Origin: Chloroflexota bacterium
GTDB lineage: Bacteria > Chloroflexota > UBA6077 > FW602-bin22
Assembly (NCBI GenBank): GCA_016875715.1
Contig: VGOZ01000007.1
Span: 1 to 60,304 of the forward strand
Direction: 5' to 3'
Length of the DNA stretch: 60,304 nt
Shown here: positions 52,403-59,965 of the stretch, piece by piece
Layout: each line of letters begins with the position of its first letter
Numbering within the stretch: position 1 is the first letter of the stretch
Notes under the pieces: model-generated
Database searches by the model: none
Told to the model about the DNA's origin: nothing
The model's input: the letters and a program-made list of their open reading frames with translations, nothing else
Made by a program: the position numbers and the translations under genes

Positions 52403-53424
52403 GCGGGGCCGCTGCGTTCGAGGTCGTCGCGCGCGCGGTCCATCAAGGGCAGATCGTGGGTGCGGCCGCGGCGATTGGCAACGTCACGTCGGCCGAAAGC
52501 TGGGTGGGAGGCACGACTGCACTTGGCGAGGAAGGCGTTACCATCGACACTTCCTACGACCTCGCCTCGCTGACCAAGGTTCTCGCGACGACGACGCTGC
52601 TCCTTCGTGCGATCGGCGAGGGACGGATCGATCCCCGCGAGCCACTGGCGACCTACCTGCCGGAGGCGTCCTGGCTGCAGACGGACTCGCGGGTCGCCGA
52701 CGCGACAATCCTGGATCTGGCCAGCCATTCCTCGGGTCTGGCGGCGTGGTCTCCGCTCTACACCCTGGGACTCGATCGGCCGACGCTGCTCGCGCGCATC
52801 GCGCAATTGCCACTGGAAGGGAAGCGCGGGGCGGTCGTCTATTCCGACCTCGGTTTCATCCTGCTGGGCTACGTCCTGGAGCGGCTGCGCGGTGTTCCGC
52901 TGGACCGGCAGTTCAGCGACCTGATCGCCGAGGTGGGGATCGCTCCGGGCATCGGGTTCGGACCTTGCGACGCGCCGGTAGCGCCCACCGAGGAGTGCCC
53001 ATGGCGGGGACGGCTGATGCGCGGCGAAGTTCACGACGAGAATGCCTGGGCGATGGGGGGCGTCTCCGGGCACGCTGGCCTGTTCGGTTCGCTCGCGGCG
53101 CTGATTTCGGTGGGGCGGGCGCTGCTCGACGGGCGGCTTCTGTCCGAACCGCTTCTCGGTCTCGCGGGTCAGGCCCACGCGACCGGTGAGGACGGCCAGC
53201 GCCGCGGCTTCGGTTGGGCGCTACCGTCTTCTCATTGGAGTGGCGGCGATCTGTTCTCGGCGCGGGCCATCGGACATACCGGTTTCACCGGTACCGGCAT
53301 GTGGCTGGATCTCGAGCGACGGCTCTTCACGATTCTGCTTACGAATCGCGTCTACCCGACCCGCCATCGAGAGTCCGGCATCGTCGGGCTGCGTCGGCGC
53401 TTCAATAGCGCCGCGCTCGCCTGA
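52399..53424 (+). CDS. Beta-lactamase-fold serine hydrolase (class C/esterase type)
   Basis: 341 residues. Catalytic SxxK is Ser57-Leu-Thr-Lys60 (DLASLTKV), the Tyr motif is VVYSDLGF (Tyr148), and HTGFTG replaces the KTG box. No signal peptide, so it is probably cytoplasmic, acting as an esterase or peptidase more than as a resistance enzyme. GTG 52399 is the only start in range and lacks a ribosome site; the overlapping micro-ORF probably supplies ribosomes. Divergent from the DUF3604 gene. Confidence 0.85.
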   Translation: MSGAAAFEVVARAVHQGQIVGAAAAIGNVTSAESWVGGTTALGEEGVTIDTSYDLASLTKVLATTTLLLRAIGEGRIDPREPLATYLPEASWLQTDSRVADATILDLASHSSGLAAWSPLYTLGLDRPTLLARIAQLPLEGKRGAVVYSDLGFILLGYVLERLRGVPLDRQFSDLIAEVGIAPGIGFGPCDAPVAPTEECPWRGRLMRGEVHDENAWAMGGVSGHAGLFGSLAALISVGRALLDGRLLSEPLLGLAGQAHATGEDGQRRGFGWALPSSHWSGGDLFSARAIGHTGFTGTGMWLDLERRLFTILLTNRVYPTRHRESGIVGLRRRFNSAALA

Positions 53425-53457
53425 CTGGCGCGTACCCACCCGGGGTCGACCCGCGGC

Positions 53458-53712
53458 TCAGTTTCGGCCGGGGACTCGCGGCGCGACCTCGGCGCAATCC
53501 TGCAGCAGGGTCTCTGCGGATAGCGCCAGGCGCAGCGCCATCCGGTGCTCGATGGTGGCGAGGCGCTCGTCGACGTGGCTGAGGATGCGGCGCACCATCC
53601 CCTCGCTGAAACAGGCGTCGGCGAGATGCCGTTCGATCGCTGGCGCGGTCACGCCGGCCTGGCGGAGGTGGACGATATCGACGACGGTGCGGATGAGTGC
53701 TCGGGAATCCAT
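53458..53712 (-). CDS. Hypothetical 84-residue helical protein
   Basis: Not recognised. ATG 53712 gives an alpha-helical, charged, Cys-poor protein (MDSRALIRTVVDIVHLRQAG, EHRMALRLALSAETLL). No membrane segment or known motif. TACCTT lies 11 nt upstream. It sits alone between the hydrolase and a second small gene in the same direction. Confidence 0.5.
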   Translation of the reverse strand: MDSRALIRTVVDIVHLRQAGVTAPAIERHLADACFSEGMVRRILSHVDERLATIEHRMALRLALSAETLLQDCAEVAPRVPGRN

Positions 53713-53805
53713 AGGCGAACGGGAAGGTACGAACGCGGATGTCGTGCCCGTGTAAGAGACAGCCGCGACCCCCTTAGGCCCTCGTGAGGCACGCGACCTA
53801 ACGGT

Positions 53806-53982
53806 TCAATCAGCCGAACCGACGGTCTCGCGGATCCGTTCCTCGATCAGTTCGACCTGGGTCTCGAGCCAGAACAGACGGCGTCGGCTGACCTCGTCGA
53901 GCGGCGGTGCTCCAGGGGCGACCATCCGCTCGGTCTCACGGATCAGTGCCGCCCGCCAGGCGGCAAGCTTCGCCAGGTCCAC
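53806..53982 (-). CDS. Hypothetical 58-residue protein
   Basis: GTG 53982, with GGGGAG 5 nt upstream, encodes 58 residues: VDLAKLAAWRAALIRETERM, then APPLDEVSRRRLFWLETQVE and LIEERIRETVGSAD. Amphipathic helices with strong charge pairs, coiled-coil-like. The ribosome site, clean frame and helix pattern support a real gene. Divergent from nadK; function unknown. Confidence 0.55.
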   Translation of the reverse strand: MDLAKLAAWRAALIRETERMVAPGAPPLDEVSRRRLFWLETQVELIEERIRETVGSAD

Positions 53983-54028
53983 GCACGCTCCCCGCGGATT
54001 CGCCCGAAGGCGGCGTCACGCCAACGAG

Positions 54029-54034
54029 TAGGAT
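54029..54034 (+). promoter_or_regulatory. -10 box feeding the micro-ORF before nadK
   Basis: TAGGAT ends 6 nt before GTG 54041. Confidence 0.45.
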
Positions 54035-54040
54035 AGGCGT

Positions 54041-54067
54041 GTGGCGATCGTGGCGTCCGATCGATGA
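54041..54067 (+). CDS. 8-codon micro-ORF coupled to nadK
   Basis: GTG 54041 encodes MAIVASDR and stops at TGA 54065-54067, overlapping nadK ATG 54064 (ATGA). It starts 6 nt after a -10 box. nadK itself has no Shine-Dalgarno. The layout repeats that of the 52.4-kb micro-ORF. Confidence 0.4.
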   Translation: MAIVASDR

Positions 54068-54969
54068 GCGTCGATCGCGCCGATACTGCGGCTCGCCTGC
54101 TCAGCGAGCGCTTGCGCTCCGGTGATCGCGCCGTGGCGATCCTCGCCCATCGCGAGAGCGCGACCGCGGCAGAACTGGAACCGGAGATCCGCGGCTGGCT
54201 GGTGCAGCGGGGCGTCCGCGTCGCCAACGATGTCGCGCCAGCGGACCTCGGTCTGTGCCTCTCCCTGGGCGGTGATGGCCTCATGATGCGCGCCGCGCGC
54301 CGCTACCCCGACGTGCCCATCCTGGGGGTGAACTTTGGCAACTTCGGATTCCTCACCGCGGCCGAGGCGGGCGAATGGCGCGAGGCCCTCAATCGCCTTC
54401 TTGCCGGCGACTTCCACCTGCGCGTCGGCCCCACGCTGGCCACCACGCTCCGCAGGGTCGAGTCCGGCCGGGTTGAGGACTTAGGCTGGGCCGTCAACGA
54501 CGTGGTTGTCCACGGGGAGATCCGTTTCGTCCAGCCGTCGCTTTTCATCGATGGGCAGCACGTGAACGATTACCCGGGCGACGGGATCATCCTCTCCACG
54601 CCGGCCGGTTCCACCGCGTACTGCATGGCCGCGGGAGGACCGGTGCTCCTCTCCGGCGTGGGTGGCTTCGCAGTTGTCCCCATCTCCTGCCATTCGCCGA
54701 TCCGCGTCTCGTTGATCGTGCCCGAGGATGTGGAGGTGGGGATCAGGCTCGAGGGGCGGCATGGCGCCAATCTGATTCTGGACGGTGAGTCGGAGCAGCA
54801 GCGTGCCATCGTTCCCGGCGACATCGTCCTGATGCGCAAGGGTCCCATCGCGTTCCGGCAGGTCTCCTTCCGCTCTTTCGACTGGTTCAGCGCCTTCCAG
54901 TCGAAGTTCAACTACCAGATCCGGCGGGCCGGGCGTTCGCCGCTCGCCGGAAGCAGGGAGCTCGCGTGA
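54064..54969 (+). CDS. nadK: NAD kinase
   Basis: Phosphorylates NAD to NADP. 301 residues with CLSLGGDGLMMRAARR (GGDG), LGVNFGNFGFLTAAE, WAVNDVVVHG at the NE/D position, and GDGIILSTPAGSTAYCMAAGG. ATG 54064 is the only start in frame after the stop at 54034. The next gene overlaps its stop (GTGA), so they are coupled. Confidence 0.94.
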   Translation: MSVDRADTAARLLSERLRSGDRAVAILAHRESATAAELEPEIRGWLVQRGVRVANDVAPADLGLCLSLGGDGLMMRAARRYPDVPILGVNFGNFGFLTAAEAGEWREALNRLLAGDFHLRVGPTLATTLRRVESGRVEDLGWAVNDVVVHGEIRFVQPSLFIDGQHVNDYPGDGIILSTPAGSTAYCMAAGGPVLLSGVGGFAVVPISCHSPIRVSLIVPEDVEVGIRLEGRHGANLILDGESEQQRAIVPGDIVLMRKGPIAFRQVSFRSFDWFSAFQSKFNYQIRRAGRSPLAGSRELA

Positions 54970-55832
54970 GGTTCGGCTACACCACCTGGAGCATGCAGGG
55001 CGTCCCCGCCGAGGTCTCGATACCAACGCTGGCCGCGATCGGGTTCGACTCGATCGAGATCACAGTCGTTCCGGGATGGCGTGACGAGTTGGATGCGCTC
55101 ACTGGCGAGCGCCGGCGCGCGATCCGCAGGCTGGTCGATCAGCACGGCCTGGTGCTCCCCGCCATCGCCGGACACCGGAGCCTCGTCGCGACCGATCCCG
55201 CCGAGCACGCCGAGAACTGGCGGCGTCTCACCGGCGCGATCGACCTTGCCGTCGACTGGGCGAGCGAGGATGGGCCGCCGGTCCTCGACACGACCACCGG
55301 CGGGAGGGCCGGCGAGTGGATCGCCCTGCGCGATCGTTTGGTCGATCGGCTGGCGCGTCTCGCAGACTATGCCGCCGCCCGGGGCGTGACCGTTGCCATC
55401 GAACCGCACGTCTCGAGCCCGCTCAACAGCATCGAAAACGTCCTCTGGCTCCTGAAGACGATCGATCGGCCAAACCTGAGACTGGCTTTCGACATCAGCC
55501 ACTTCAATGTTCAGGGCATCCCCATCGAGGAGAGCGTCACCGCGCTGGCGCCGCACACGGTCTACACCCACATCAAGGACGAACGGGGGGTCGTGCCCGA
55601 CTACGCCTTTCTTATCCCCGGTGAGGGCGACTTCGACTACGCGCGCTACCTCCGCGCGATGGATGGCGCCGGCTATCGTGGTGACATCCACGTGGAGATC
55701 AGTCTCATGGTCCAGCGCCGCGAGGGGTTCGACCCGATCGCCGCGGCGCGCCAGTCGTACGAGGTCGTCTCGGCGGCGTTCGTCGCGGCGGGCGTGCCGC
55801 GCGACCGCCGGCAGCCTCACGCCGGGGGCTGA
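54966..55832 (+). CDS. Sugar phosphate isomerase/epimerase-like TIM-barrel protein
   Basis: 288 residues of the AP-endonuclease-2/xylose isomerase-like barrel. Metal-site segments are VAIEPHVSSPLNS, LAFDISHFNVQGI, YTHIKDERG and GDIHVEISLM. A role in sugar or inositol catabolism is usual, but the substrate is unknown. GTG 54966 overlaps the nadK stop and has GGGAG upstream. It overlaps the convergent methyltransferase gene by 16 bp. Confidence 0.82.
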   Translation: MRFGYTTWSMQGVPAEVSIPTLAAIGFDSIEITVVPGWRDELDALTGERRRAIRRLVDQHGLVLPAIAGHRSLVATDPAEHAENWRRLTGAIDLAVDWASEDGPPVLDTTTGGRAGEWIALRDRLVDRLARLADYAAARGVTVAIEPHVSSPLNSIENVLWLLKTIDRPNLRLAFDISHFNVQGIPIEESVTALAPHTVYTHIKDERGVVPDYAFLIPGEGDFDYARYLRAMDGAGYRGDIHVEISLMVQRREGFDPIAAARQSYEVVSAAFVAAGVPRDRRQPHAGG

Positions 55833-56722
55833 GAGGCGTCCGCGACCGGGCGCCGCGCGACGAGTACCTGGGCCTCGACCGTCAGCGAGACGTGCTCGCG
55901 GCGGCCCCCCTCCTCGTCGCGCCAGAGGCGGTGAAGCGGCTCCAGATCGACCCGGTTGATGTGGAACGCAGCGGGGTTGGCGCGGAGCGCGAGCAGGACC
56001 GCGGGACGACTGAAGGGGATCTCCCTCTCGATGGTATGCACCGGTTCAATGGCGAGGCCAAGCCGCGCCAGGTGCGCCGCCTCGGTGGCGAGCGTCTCCT
56101 CGCGCGCTCGGGGCAAACCCGGCACGCGGTCGTACACCTCGGCCCAGTGGCGCGGCCCGAAGGTGAAGCGCACGTAGCGACCGCCCGGGCGTAGCACCCG
56201 CGCGACTTCGTCGAGCAGTGCTGGCGCCAGGCGGCGCACCACGACATCGACCGTGGCGCTGGCGAAGGGGTATTGGCGGCGCGTGCTTGCCCGGCCGTAG
56301 ATCGCCCGGCGGCCCGCATCGCGGCGGGCCAGATCGAGCGCCGCGGTGGCAATGTCGAGCCCGATGTACTGCGCGCCGGGGCGGCGGTCGGCCAGCCAGC
56401 CCAAAAGGGTGCCCGGGCCGCAGCCGAGATCGACCACCAGCGCACCGTCGTCGATGACCTCGAGGAGCCGTTCCAGGAGGAGCGCGTTCTCCGGCGCCTC
56501 CGGGCCGCGGAGAACATCGAAGCGCTGGCGCCGCCACGCCATTGCCGGCGTATCGCCTGGTCCCTCCGAGGCGATGCGCACTCCCGCAGCGATCAGATCG
56601 GGGACGTCGTTCGCGAGCGCGAACGACGCGCCACACTCGCGACAGAGGAGAGCATCCGGGCGCTCCTCCAATTCGCCGAGGCAGGTCGGGCAGGCAAAAG
56701 GTGAGGTCGCGGTCACAGGCAT
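55817..56722 (-). CDS. RlmA-like SAM-dependent methyltransferase with N-terminal zinc ribbon
   Basis: About 301 residues. An N-terminal zinc ribbon (ACPTCLGELEE and LCREC) precedes a class I methyltransferase with motif I VVDLGCGPGTLLGWL, IGLDIATAALDLARRD and VVVRRLAPALLDEVARVLRP. This is the layout of RlmA, which methylates a guanine of 23S rRNA helix 35, but exact specificity is not certain. ATG 56722 lies 6 nt after GATAAT; leaderless geometry. Confidence 0.8.
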   Translation of the reverse strand: MPVTATSPFACPTCLGELEERPDALLCRECGASFALANDVPDLIAAGVRIASEGPGDTPAMAWRRQRFDVLRGPEAPENALLLERLLEVIDDGALVVDLGCGPGTLLGWLADRRPGAQYIGLDIATAALDLARRDAGRRAIYGRASTRRQYPFASATVDVVVRRLAPALLDEVARVLRPGGRYVRFTFGPRHWAEVYDRVPGLPRAREETLATEAAHLARLGLAIEPVHTIEREIPFSRPAVLLALRANPAAFHINRVDLEPLHRLWRDEEGGRREHVSLTVEAQVLVARRPVADASQPPA

Positions 56723-56727
56723 CGGCC

Positions 56728-56734
56728 TATTATC
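56728..56734. promoter_or_regulatory. Overlapping opposite -10 boxes (RlmA-like / 2H protein)
   Basis: TATTAT (56728-56733, plus) and GATAAT (56734-56729, minus) share five bases, serving divergent genes only 28 bp apart. A symmetric bidirectional promoter is implied. Confidence 0.5.
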
Positions 56735-56750
56735 TGGGGACTTCCCGCGC

Positions 56751-57386
56751 ATGAGCTTCGTATCACCCGGGCACCACCCGCTCTACAGACACCTGTGGGC
56801 CGAACTGAATGGCCGACGGGGCGTGCGGCCCCCGCGACGATCGCGGCGCCGGCTGGAGCACGCCCTGGTCGCGCGTGTGAACGATCCGGCGCTCTTCCGT
56901 CGACTCGATCGCATTCGCGCGGCGCTGAGCGGCCTAGGCTTCGCCCGAGCGGTTCCCGATCACACGCTGCACCTGCCGATCCTCAATCTCAATCGCATCC
57001 CGACCTCGCGCCTCGCCACGGTGGCCGAACGACTGCAAGCCTCGCTTCACGGGCGCGCTCCGTTCGCCGTGAGCATCGCCCACCTGAACTACGCGAACGG
57101 TGGTGTGTTTGCGGAGATCGATCGCGTGGATGAGATCGTGGCCCTGAGCGGCTCGCTGCGCGAGCAACTCGGTTTGCCGGCCGATGCCGCGCCGGGGGTC
57201 CCGGGGTTTCCGCTCGCCCGCATCACCTCGCCCGCTGCGGCGCGCCTGCTGGTCCAGGCGCTGGAGTGGTTCCGCGAGCGGCCTATCGGTGAGGTTCCCG
57301 TCCACGCGCTGCAGGTCGTGACGCTCGATAACCGGGAGCCCGACGATGGCTTTCGGCGCGTGGCCGTTCTGCCGCTGGGCGGGTAG
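56751..57386 (+). CDS. 2H-phosphodiesterase / 2'-5' RNA ligase-like protein
   Basis: 211 residues. The first half has DHTLHLPILNLNRI, matching an HxTL motif, and the second half HALQVVTLDNRE in the place of the second H-x-T/S. Two such motifs in a duplicated fold define the 2H superfamily (RNA ligase/CPDase). The second motif has Ala-Leu after His, so activity is uncertain. ATG 56751 lacks a Shine-Dalgarno; TATTAT ends 17 nt upstream. Confidence 0.6.
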   Translation: MSFVSPGHHPLYRHLWAELNGRRGVRPPRRSRRRLEHALVARVNDPALFRRLDRIRAALSGLGFARAVPDHTLHLPILNLNRIPTSRLATVAERLQASLHGRAPFAVSIAHLNYANGGVFAEIDRVDEIVALSGSLREQLGLPADAAPGVPGFPLARITSPAAARLLVQALEWFRERPIGEVPVHALQVVTLDNREPDDGFRRVAVLPLGG

Positions 57387-57456
57387 ATTCCTCCACGTAC
57401 TGCTCCGGCCGGCGAGAGGGCGGCAGGCGTGTCGGGGTCGTCGTGCGACACTGCGG

Positions 57457-57462
57457 TATACT
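57457..57462 (+). promoter_or_regulatory. -10 box of tRNA-Ser(GCT)
   Basis: TATACT, 11 nt before the tRNA 5' end; the same hexamer as for tRNA-Ala. Confidence 0.45.
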
Positions 57463-57473
57463 CGTCGTGCCCT

Positions 57474-57563
57474 GGGGGGATCGCATAGAGGTCTAGTGCG
57501 GCCGCCTGCTAAGCGGTTACGGGGTCTAACGCTCCGTCACGGGTTCGAATCCCGTTCCCCCCG
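57474..57563 (+). tRNA. tRNA-Ser (anticodon GCT)
   Basis: A 90-nt class II tRNA. The acceptor GGGGGGA pairs with TCCCCCC, the anticodon arm reads CCGCCTGCTAAGCGG with GCT, there is a long variable arm, and a T arm ACGGG/CCCGT surrounds TTCGAAT. Discriminator G57563; CCA not encoded. Confidence 0.95.
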
Positions 57564-57566
57564 CCG

Positions 57567-58184
57567 TTACCGGGCGAAGGCGACGGCGTCCCCCACGTGA
57601 ATGCCCTCCCGCGCGAAGTAGCCCTGGTTCACCTCCAGCGCGTAGCGGTAACGTCGATCTGGTCGGTGGATCTCCTCCGAGAGCGGCTGCATGTCCGCCA
57701 GTGCCACGATCTTGCCCCCGGCATCGATGAACGCGATCGACAGAGGGATGAGGGTGTTTCTCATCCAGAAACCGCCGTCGGTATCCCCAGGGAAGATGAA
57801 GAGCATTCCCGCGTCGCCGGCGAGCGACCGGCGCTCCATCAGCCCCCGGGCACGCGCCGCATCAGTATCGGCGATCTCGATCCGCACGTCGCGTGTCGCA
57901 CCGTCGGCCCGTCGCAGGCGGGCGACTCCAGCGGGAACCGCGACGGCCGTCGCCGTGGCGGCAACCGTCGGCGGCGTGGGCGCGGAAAGTACCGCCGCGG
58001 GGAGAGGCCGCGTCGCCGTCGGTGGCAGGGGAGCGAACGCGATGATCGTGGGTCGGGGCGCGGGCTGTGCCGCGGGATGAGCCGTCTCGCTCGCGTCCCC
58101 GCACGCCGCGAGGAGGAGCGCGGCCAGGAGGGCGATCGCGCGGCGCCGCGGCAGAGACACGATCTCCCGGCGCGCACGCGGCAT
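57567..58184 (-). CDS. DUF192 family lipoprotein
   Basis: 205 residues. Signal with lipobox ([11 protein letters not shown]), an Ala/Pro/Thr linker, then DUF192 with [36 protein letters not shown] and [14 protein letters not shown]. The family is secreted and of unknown function. ATG 58184 is the first Met before the signal peptide. Its 3' end lies 3 bp from tRNA-Ser(GCT) on the other strand. Confidence 0.82.
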   Translation of the reverse strand: MPRARREIVSLPRRRAIALLAALLLAACGDASETAHPAAQPAPRPTIIAFAPLPPTATRPLPAAVLSAPTPPTVAATATAVAVPAGVARLRRADGATRDVRIEIADTDAARARGLMERRSLAGDAGMLFIFPGDTDGGFWMRNTLIPLSIAFIDAGGKIVALADMQPLSEEIHRPDRRYRYALEVNQGYFAREGIHVGDAVAFAR

Positions 58185-58257
58185 CGCCTGTGGGCCCGGC
58201 AATCGCGTGCCTGAATGGGTCGGGTTGGCTAGGATGCTCGTGAGGGAGAGGGTACAG

Positions 58258-58716
58258 ATGGTGACCCACCGTGGCAATCGTCCGACGCCCGAGGTTTCGC
58301 GGAGCGGCCACGACCTGCGGCCGATTCGCGGCGAGGCGCGCGACCGCCTCGCCGCTAGCCTGAGCGCGGAGGAGCGGCACATCATTCTCGACCACGGCAC
58401 CGAACGGCCGTTCTGCGGCACCCTTCTGGGGAACAAGTCCGCCGGAGCGTACGTCTGCCGGCTCTGCGCGCTGCCGCTCTTCCAGTCCGGCGCGAAGTTC
58501 GAGTCTGGTACGGGTTGGCCGAGCTTCTTCGCGCCGGTCGACCCCGACCACATCGCCGAGATCGTCGACCGCTCGTACGGGATGATCCGCACCGAGATCC
58601 GTTGCGCCCGCTGTGACGGGCACCTGGGGCACGTCTTCCCGGATGGCCCGGCGCCGACCGGGCTGCGGTACTGCCTGAACTCGGCGTCACTCTCGTTCGA
58701 GCCGACGAAGGCTTGA
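58258..58716 (+). CDS. msrB: Peptide-methionine (R)-S-oxide reductase
   Basis: 152 residues. Reduces methionine-R-sulfoxide. Zinc Cys pairs are CRLC and CARC, the substrate loop is [11 protein letters not shown], and the catalytic Cys is in [14 protein letters not shown] 58258 has GGGAGAGGG upstream. GTG 58240, in frame and 4 nt after TAGGAT, is an alternative start. Confidence 0.93.
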   Translation: MVTHRGNRPTPEVSRSGHDLRPIRGEARDRLAASLSAEERHIILDHGTERPFCGTLLGNKSAGAYVCRLCALPLFQSGAKFESGTGWPSFFAPVDPDHIAEIVDRSYGMIRTEIRCARCDGHLGHVFPDGPAPTGLRYCLNSASLSFEPTKA

Positions 58717-58800
58717 TCGAAGGGCCCGGACCTCCGCGCCACTGATACCGGGCGATTCCCGTTGGACGGCGATTGGGCGCCTCGATGAGCTGCCCGGCTC

Positions 58801-58806
58801 TATAAT
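58801..58806 (+). promoter_or_regulatory. -10 box of tRNA-Arg
   Basis: A perfect TATAAT, 35 nt before the mature tRNA 5' end. Confidence 0.5.
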
Positions 58807-58841
58807 CGCCGCGCGCCGAACCGCCGGCGTCTTGTTTCCAG

Positions 58842-58915
58842 GCGCCCGTAGCTCAGTGGATTAGAGCGTTGGGTTGCGGACCCAAAGGCCGCAGGTTCGA
58901 GTCCTGCCGGGCGTA
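58842..58915 (+). tRNA. tRNA-Arg (anticodon GCG)
   Basis: The acceptor GCGCCCG pairs with CGGGCGT (first pair G-T), the anticodon stem TTGGG/CCCAA surrounds TTGCGGA (anticodon GCG, codon CGC), and a T arm GCAGG/CCTGC surrounds TTCGAGT. Most bacteria read CGC with ACG/ICG, so a genomic GCG anticodon is less usual. CCA not encoded. Confidence 0.9.
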
Positions 58916-58937
58916 CCGTCAAGTTCAATCTCATAGG

Positions 58938-58966
58938 TGTCCGGAAAACGGACACTATCATGTCCG
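58938..58966. promoter_or_regulatory. Three-half-site operator overlapping the -10 box of the HTH gene
   Basis: TGTCCG (58938-58943), CGGACA (58949-58954) and TGTCCG (58961-58966) form two adjacent inverted repeats with 5- and 6-bp spacers. TATCAT (58956-58961) between the last two is a -10 box, ending 8 nt before TTG 58970. Repression by the HTH protein of its own promoter is the natural reading. Confidence 0.55.
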
Positions 58967-58969
58967 AAT

Positions 58970-59584
58970 TTGGAGCTTTGGGTTCCTGCCCCAATGCTCT
59001 TGACAACGTTTCGACAACGTTCGCCGCGAAGCGTTCTCCTTCAGGCACGCAAATACGTGGCGCGTGACGGTAGCCAGACGATCTGGATCGGGGCGCTCGC
59101 CTCCAAGGCAAGCGCGGCGGGACTGCAGCGTGCGATCCGAACGGCGCACGAGCGACTCGACGCAGTCGAGCGAGGGGGGGGCGATGACCAAACTCGCCTA
59201 ACCAAGGAGGAGCTGTACGTCCACTTCCATGCGGATCCCGATCTCCGGGTGGGCCGGGAGCGCACGGCGTTCGCACGCGCGGTCGGCGATGCGGTCGTCC
59301 GTTACAGAATTGAAGGAAAGCTCTCGCAGCGGGGCTTGGCTGCCCGGCTGGGGATGAAGCCCTCGGCCGTCGCGCGTTTAAAGAATGGCGATCACAATCC
59401 CTCGAATGAGACACTCGAGCGCTTGGCCGCCGGGCTGGGCATGCGCTTCCTGGTCGATGTCGCGCGGTCAGATGCCGCGCGGGCGCCACAAGCGGACGGT
59501 GTCGGTGTGATGCACGAGCACGCGACATCGGCCGGCGGATGGACGCTGGTCGCCGCTGGGCCTGCACCTAGGCGACTCGGGTAG
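58970..59584 (+). CDS. XRE-family HTH protein, antitoxin-like, probably autoregulated
   Basis: About 204 residues. The central part resembles HigA/XRE antitoxins: YVHFHADPDLRVGRERTAFA, then an HTH with KLSQRGLAARLGMKPSAVAR and LERLAAGLGMRFLVDVA. The N-terminal 80 residues (ARKYVARDGSQTIWIGALAS) are not recognised. No toxin gene is visible next to it. TTG 58970 is chosen because TATCAT ends 8 nt upstream; ATG 58994 is an alternative. It sits 54 bp after tRNA-Arg, a common site for mobile DNA, though no integrase is seen. Confidence 0.6.
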   Translation: MELWVPAPMLLTTFRQRSPRSVLLQARKYVARDGSQTIWIGALASKASAAGLQRAIRTAHERLDAVERGGGDDQTRLTKEELYVHFHADPDLRVGRERTAFARAVGDAVVRYRIEGKLSQRGLAARLGMKPSAVARLKNGDHNPSNETLERLAAGLGMRFLVDVARSDAARAPQADGVGVMHEHATSAGGWTLVAAGPAPRRLG

Positions 59585-59965
59585 CCGATCCCGGTCACAG
59601 AGCCGGCGTCGCTCTCGATTATCTCCAGGGCCGGCGGTAGGAGTCTTGTCGGGCGCACTTCAGTCTCCATTTCAGAGACCCCGGCACCGGAGCCATCCGA
59701 GGTGGGTCTTCGGCCCGCCCGCCAACATCAGGGTCCAGCGCCCGCCAACATCTCCGGCTGAGGCTGCCAACATGGCCGGTACGGGCCGCGTAGCTCGCGC
59801 ACATCTCGTCGTCGTGTGGGGCCATAGTCGGCTTCGCGTCTCTCGGTGTCGTTGCGCAAACTCGGGTGGTACTCTGGTGCCGCCAGCCTCGGCCCGAAGG
59901 CACCACAAAGAAGCTGCCGCGGAAGAAGCCGTGAACGGCGGCGATGTGGAGCGGCAGGGAGACAC
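59585..59965. other. Intergenic region with 23-bp-period repeats
   Basis: 381 bp without a supportable gene on either strand. It contains three direct repeats described separately. Confidence 0.6.
59717..59774. repeat. Three direct repeats at exact 23-bp spacing
   Basis: GCCCGCCAACATC at 59717 and 59740, and a variant GCTGCCAACATG at 59763, spaced 23 bp apart. The phase is about two helical turns. They lie about 190 bp before the membrane gene start; a regulator site or relic repeat. Confidence 0.6.

Noticed and set aside
56734..56754. CTG-initiated micro-ORF overlapping the 2H gene ATG
   Set aside because: CTG 56734 touches the -10 box, upstream of any plausible transcription start; the ATGA overlap is probably chance.
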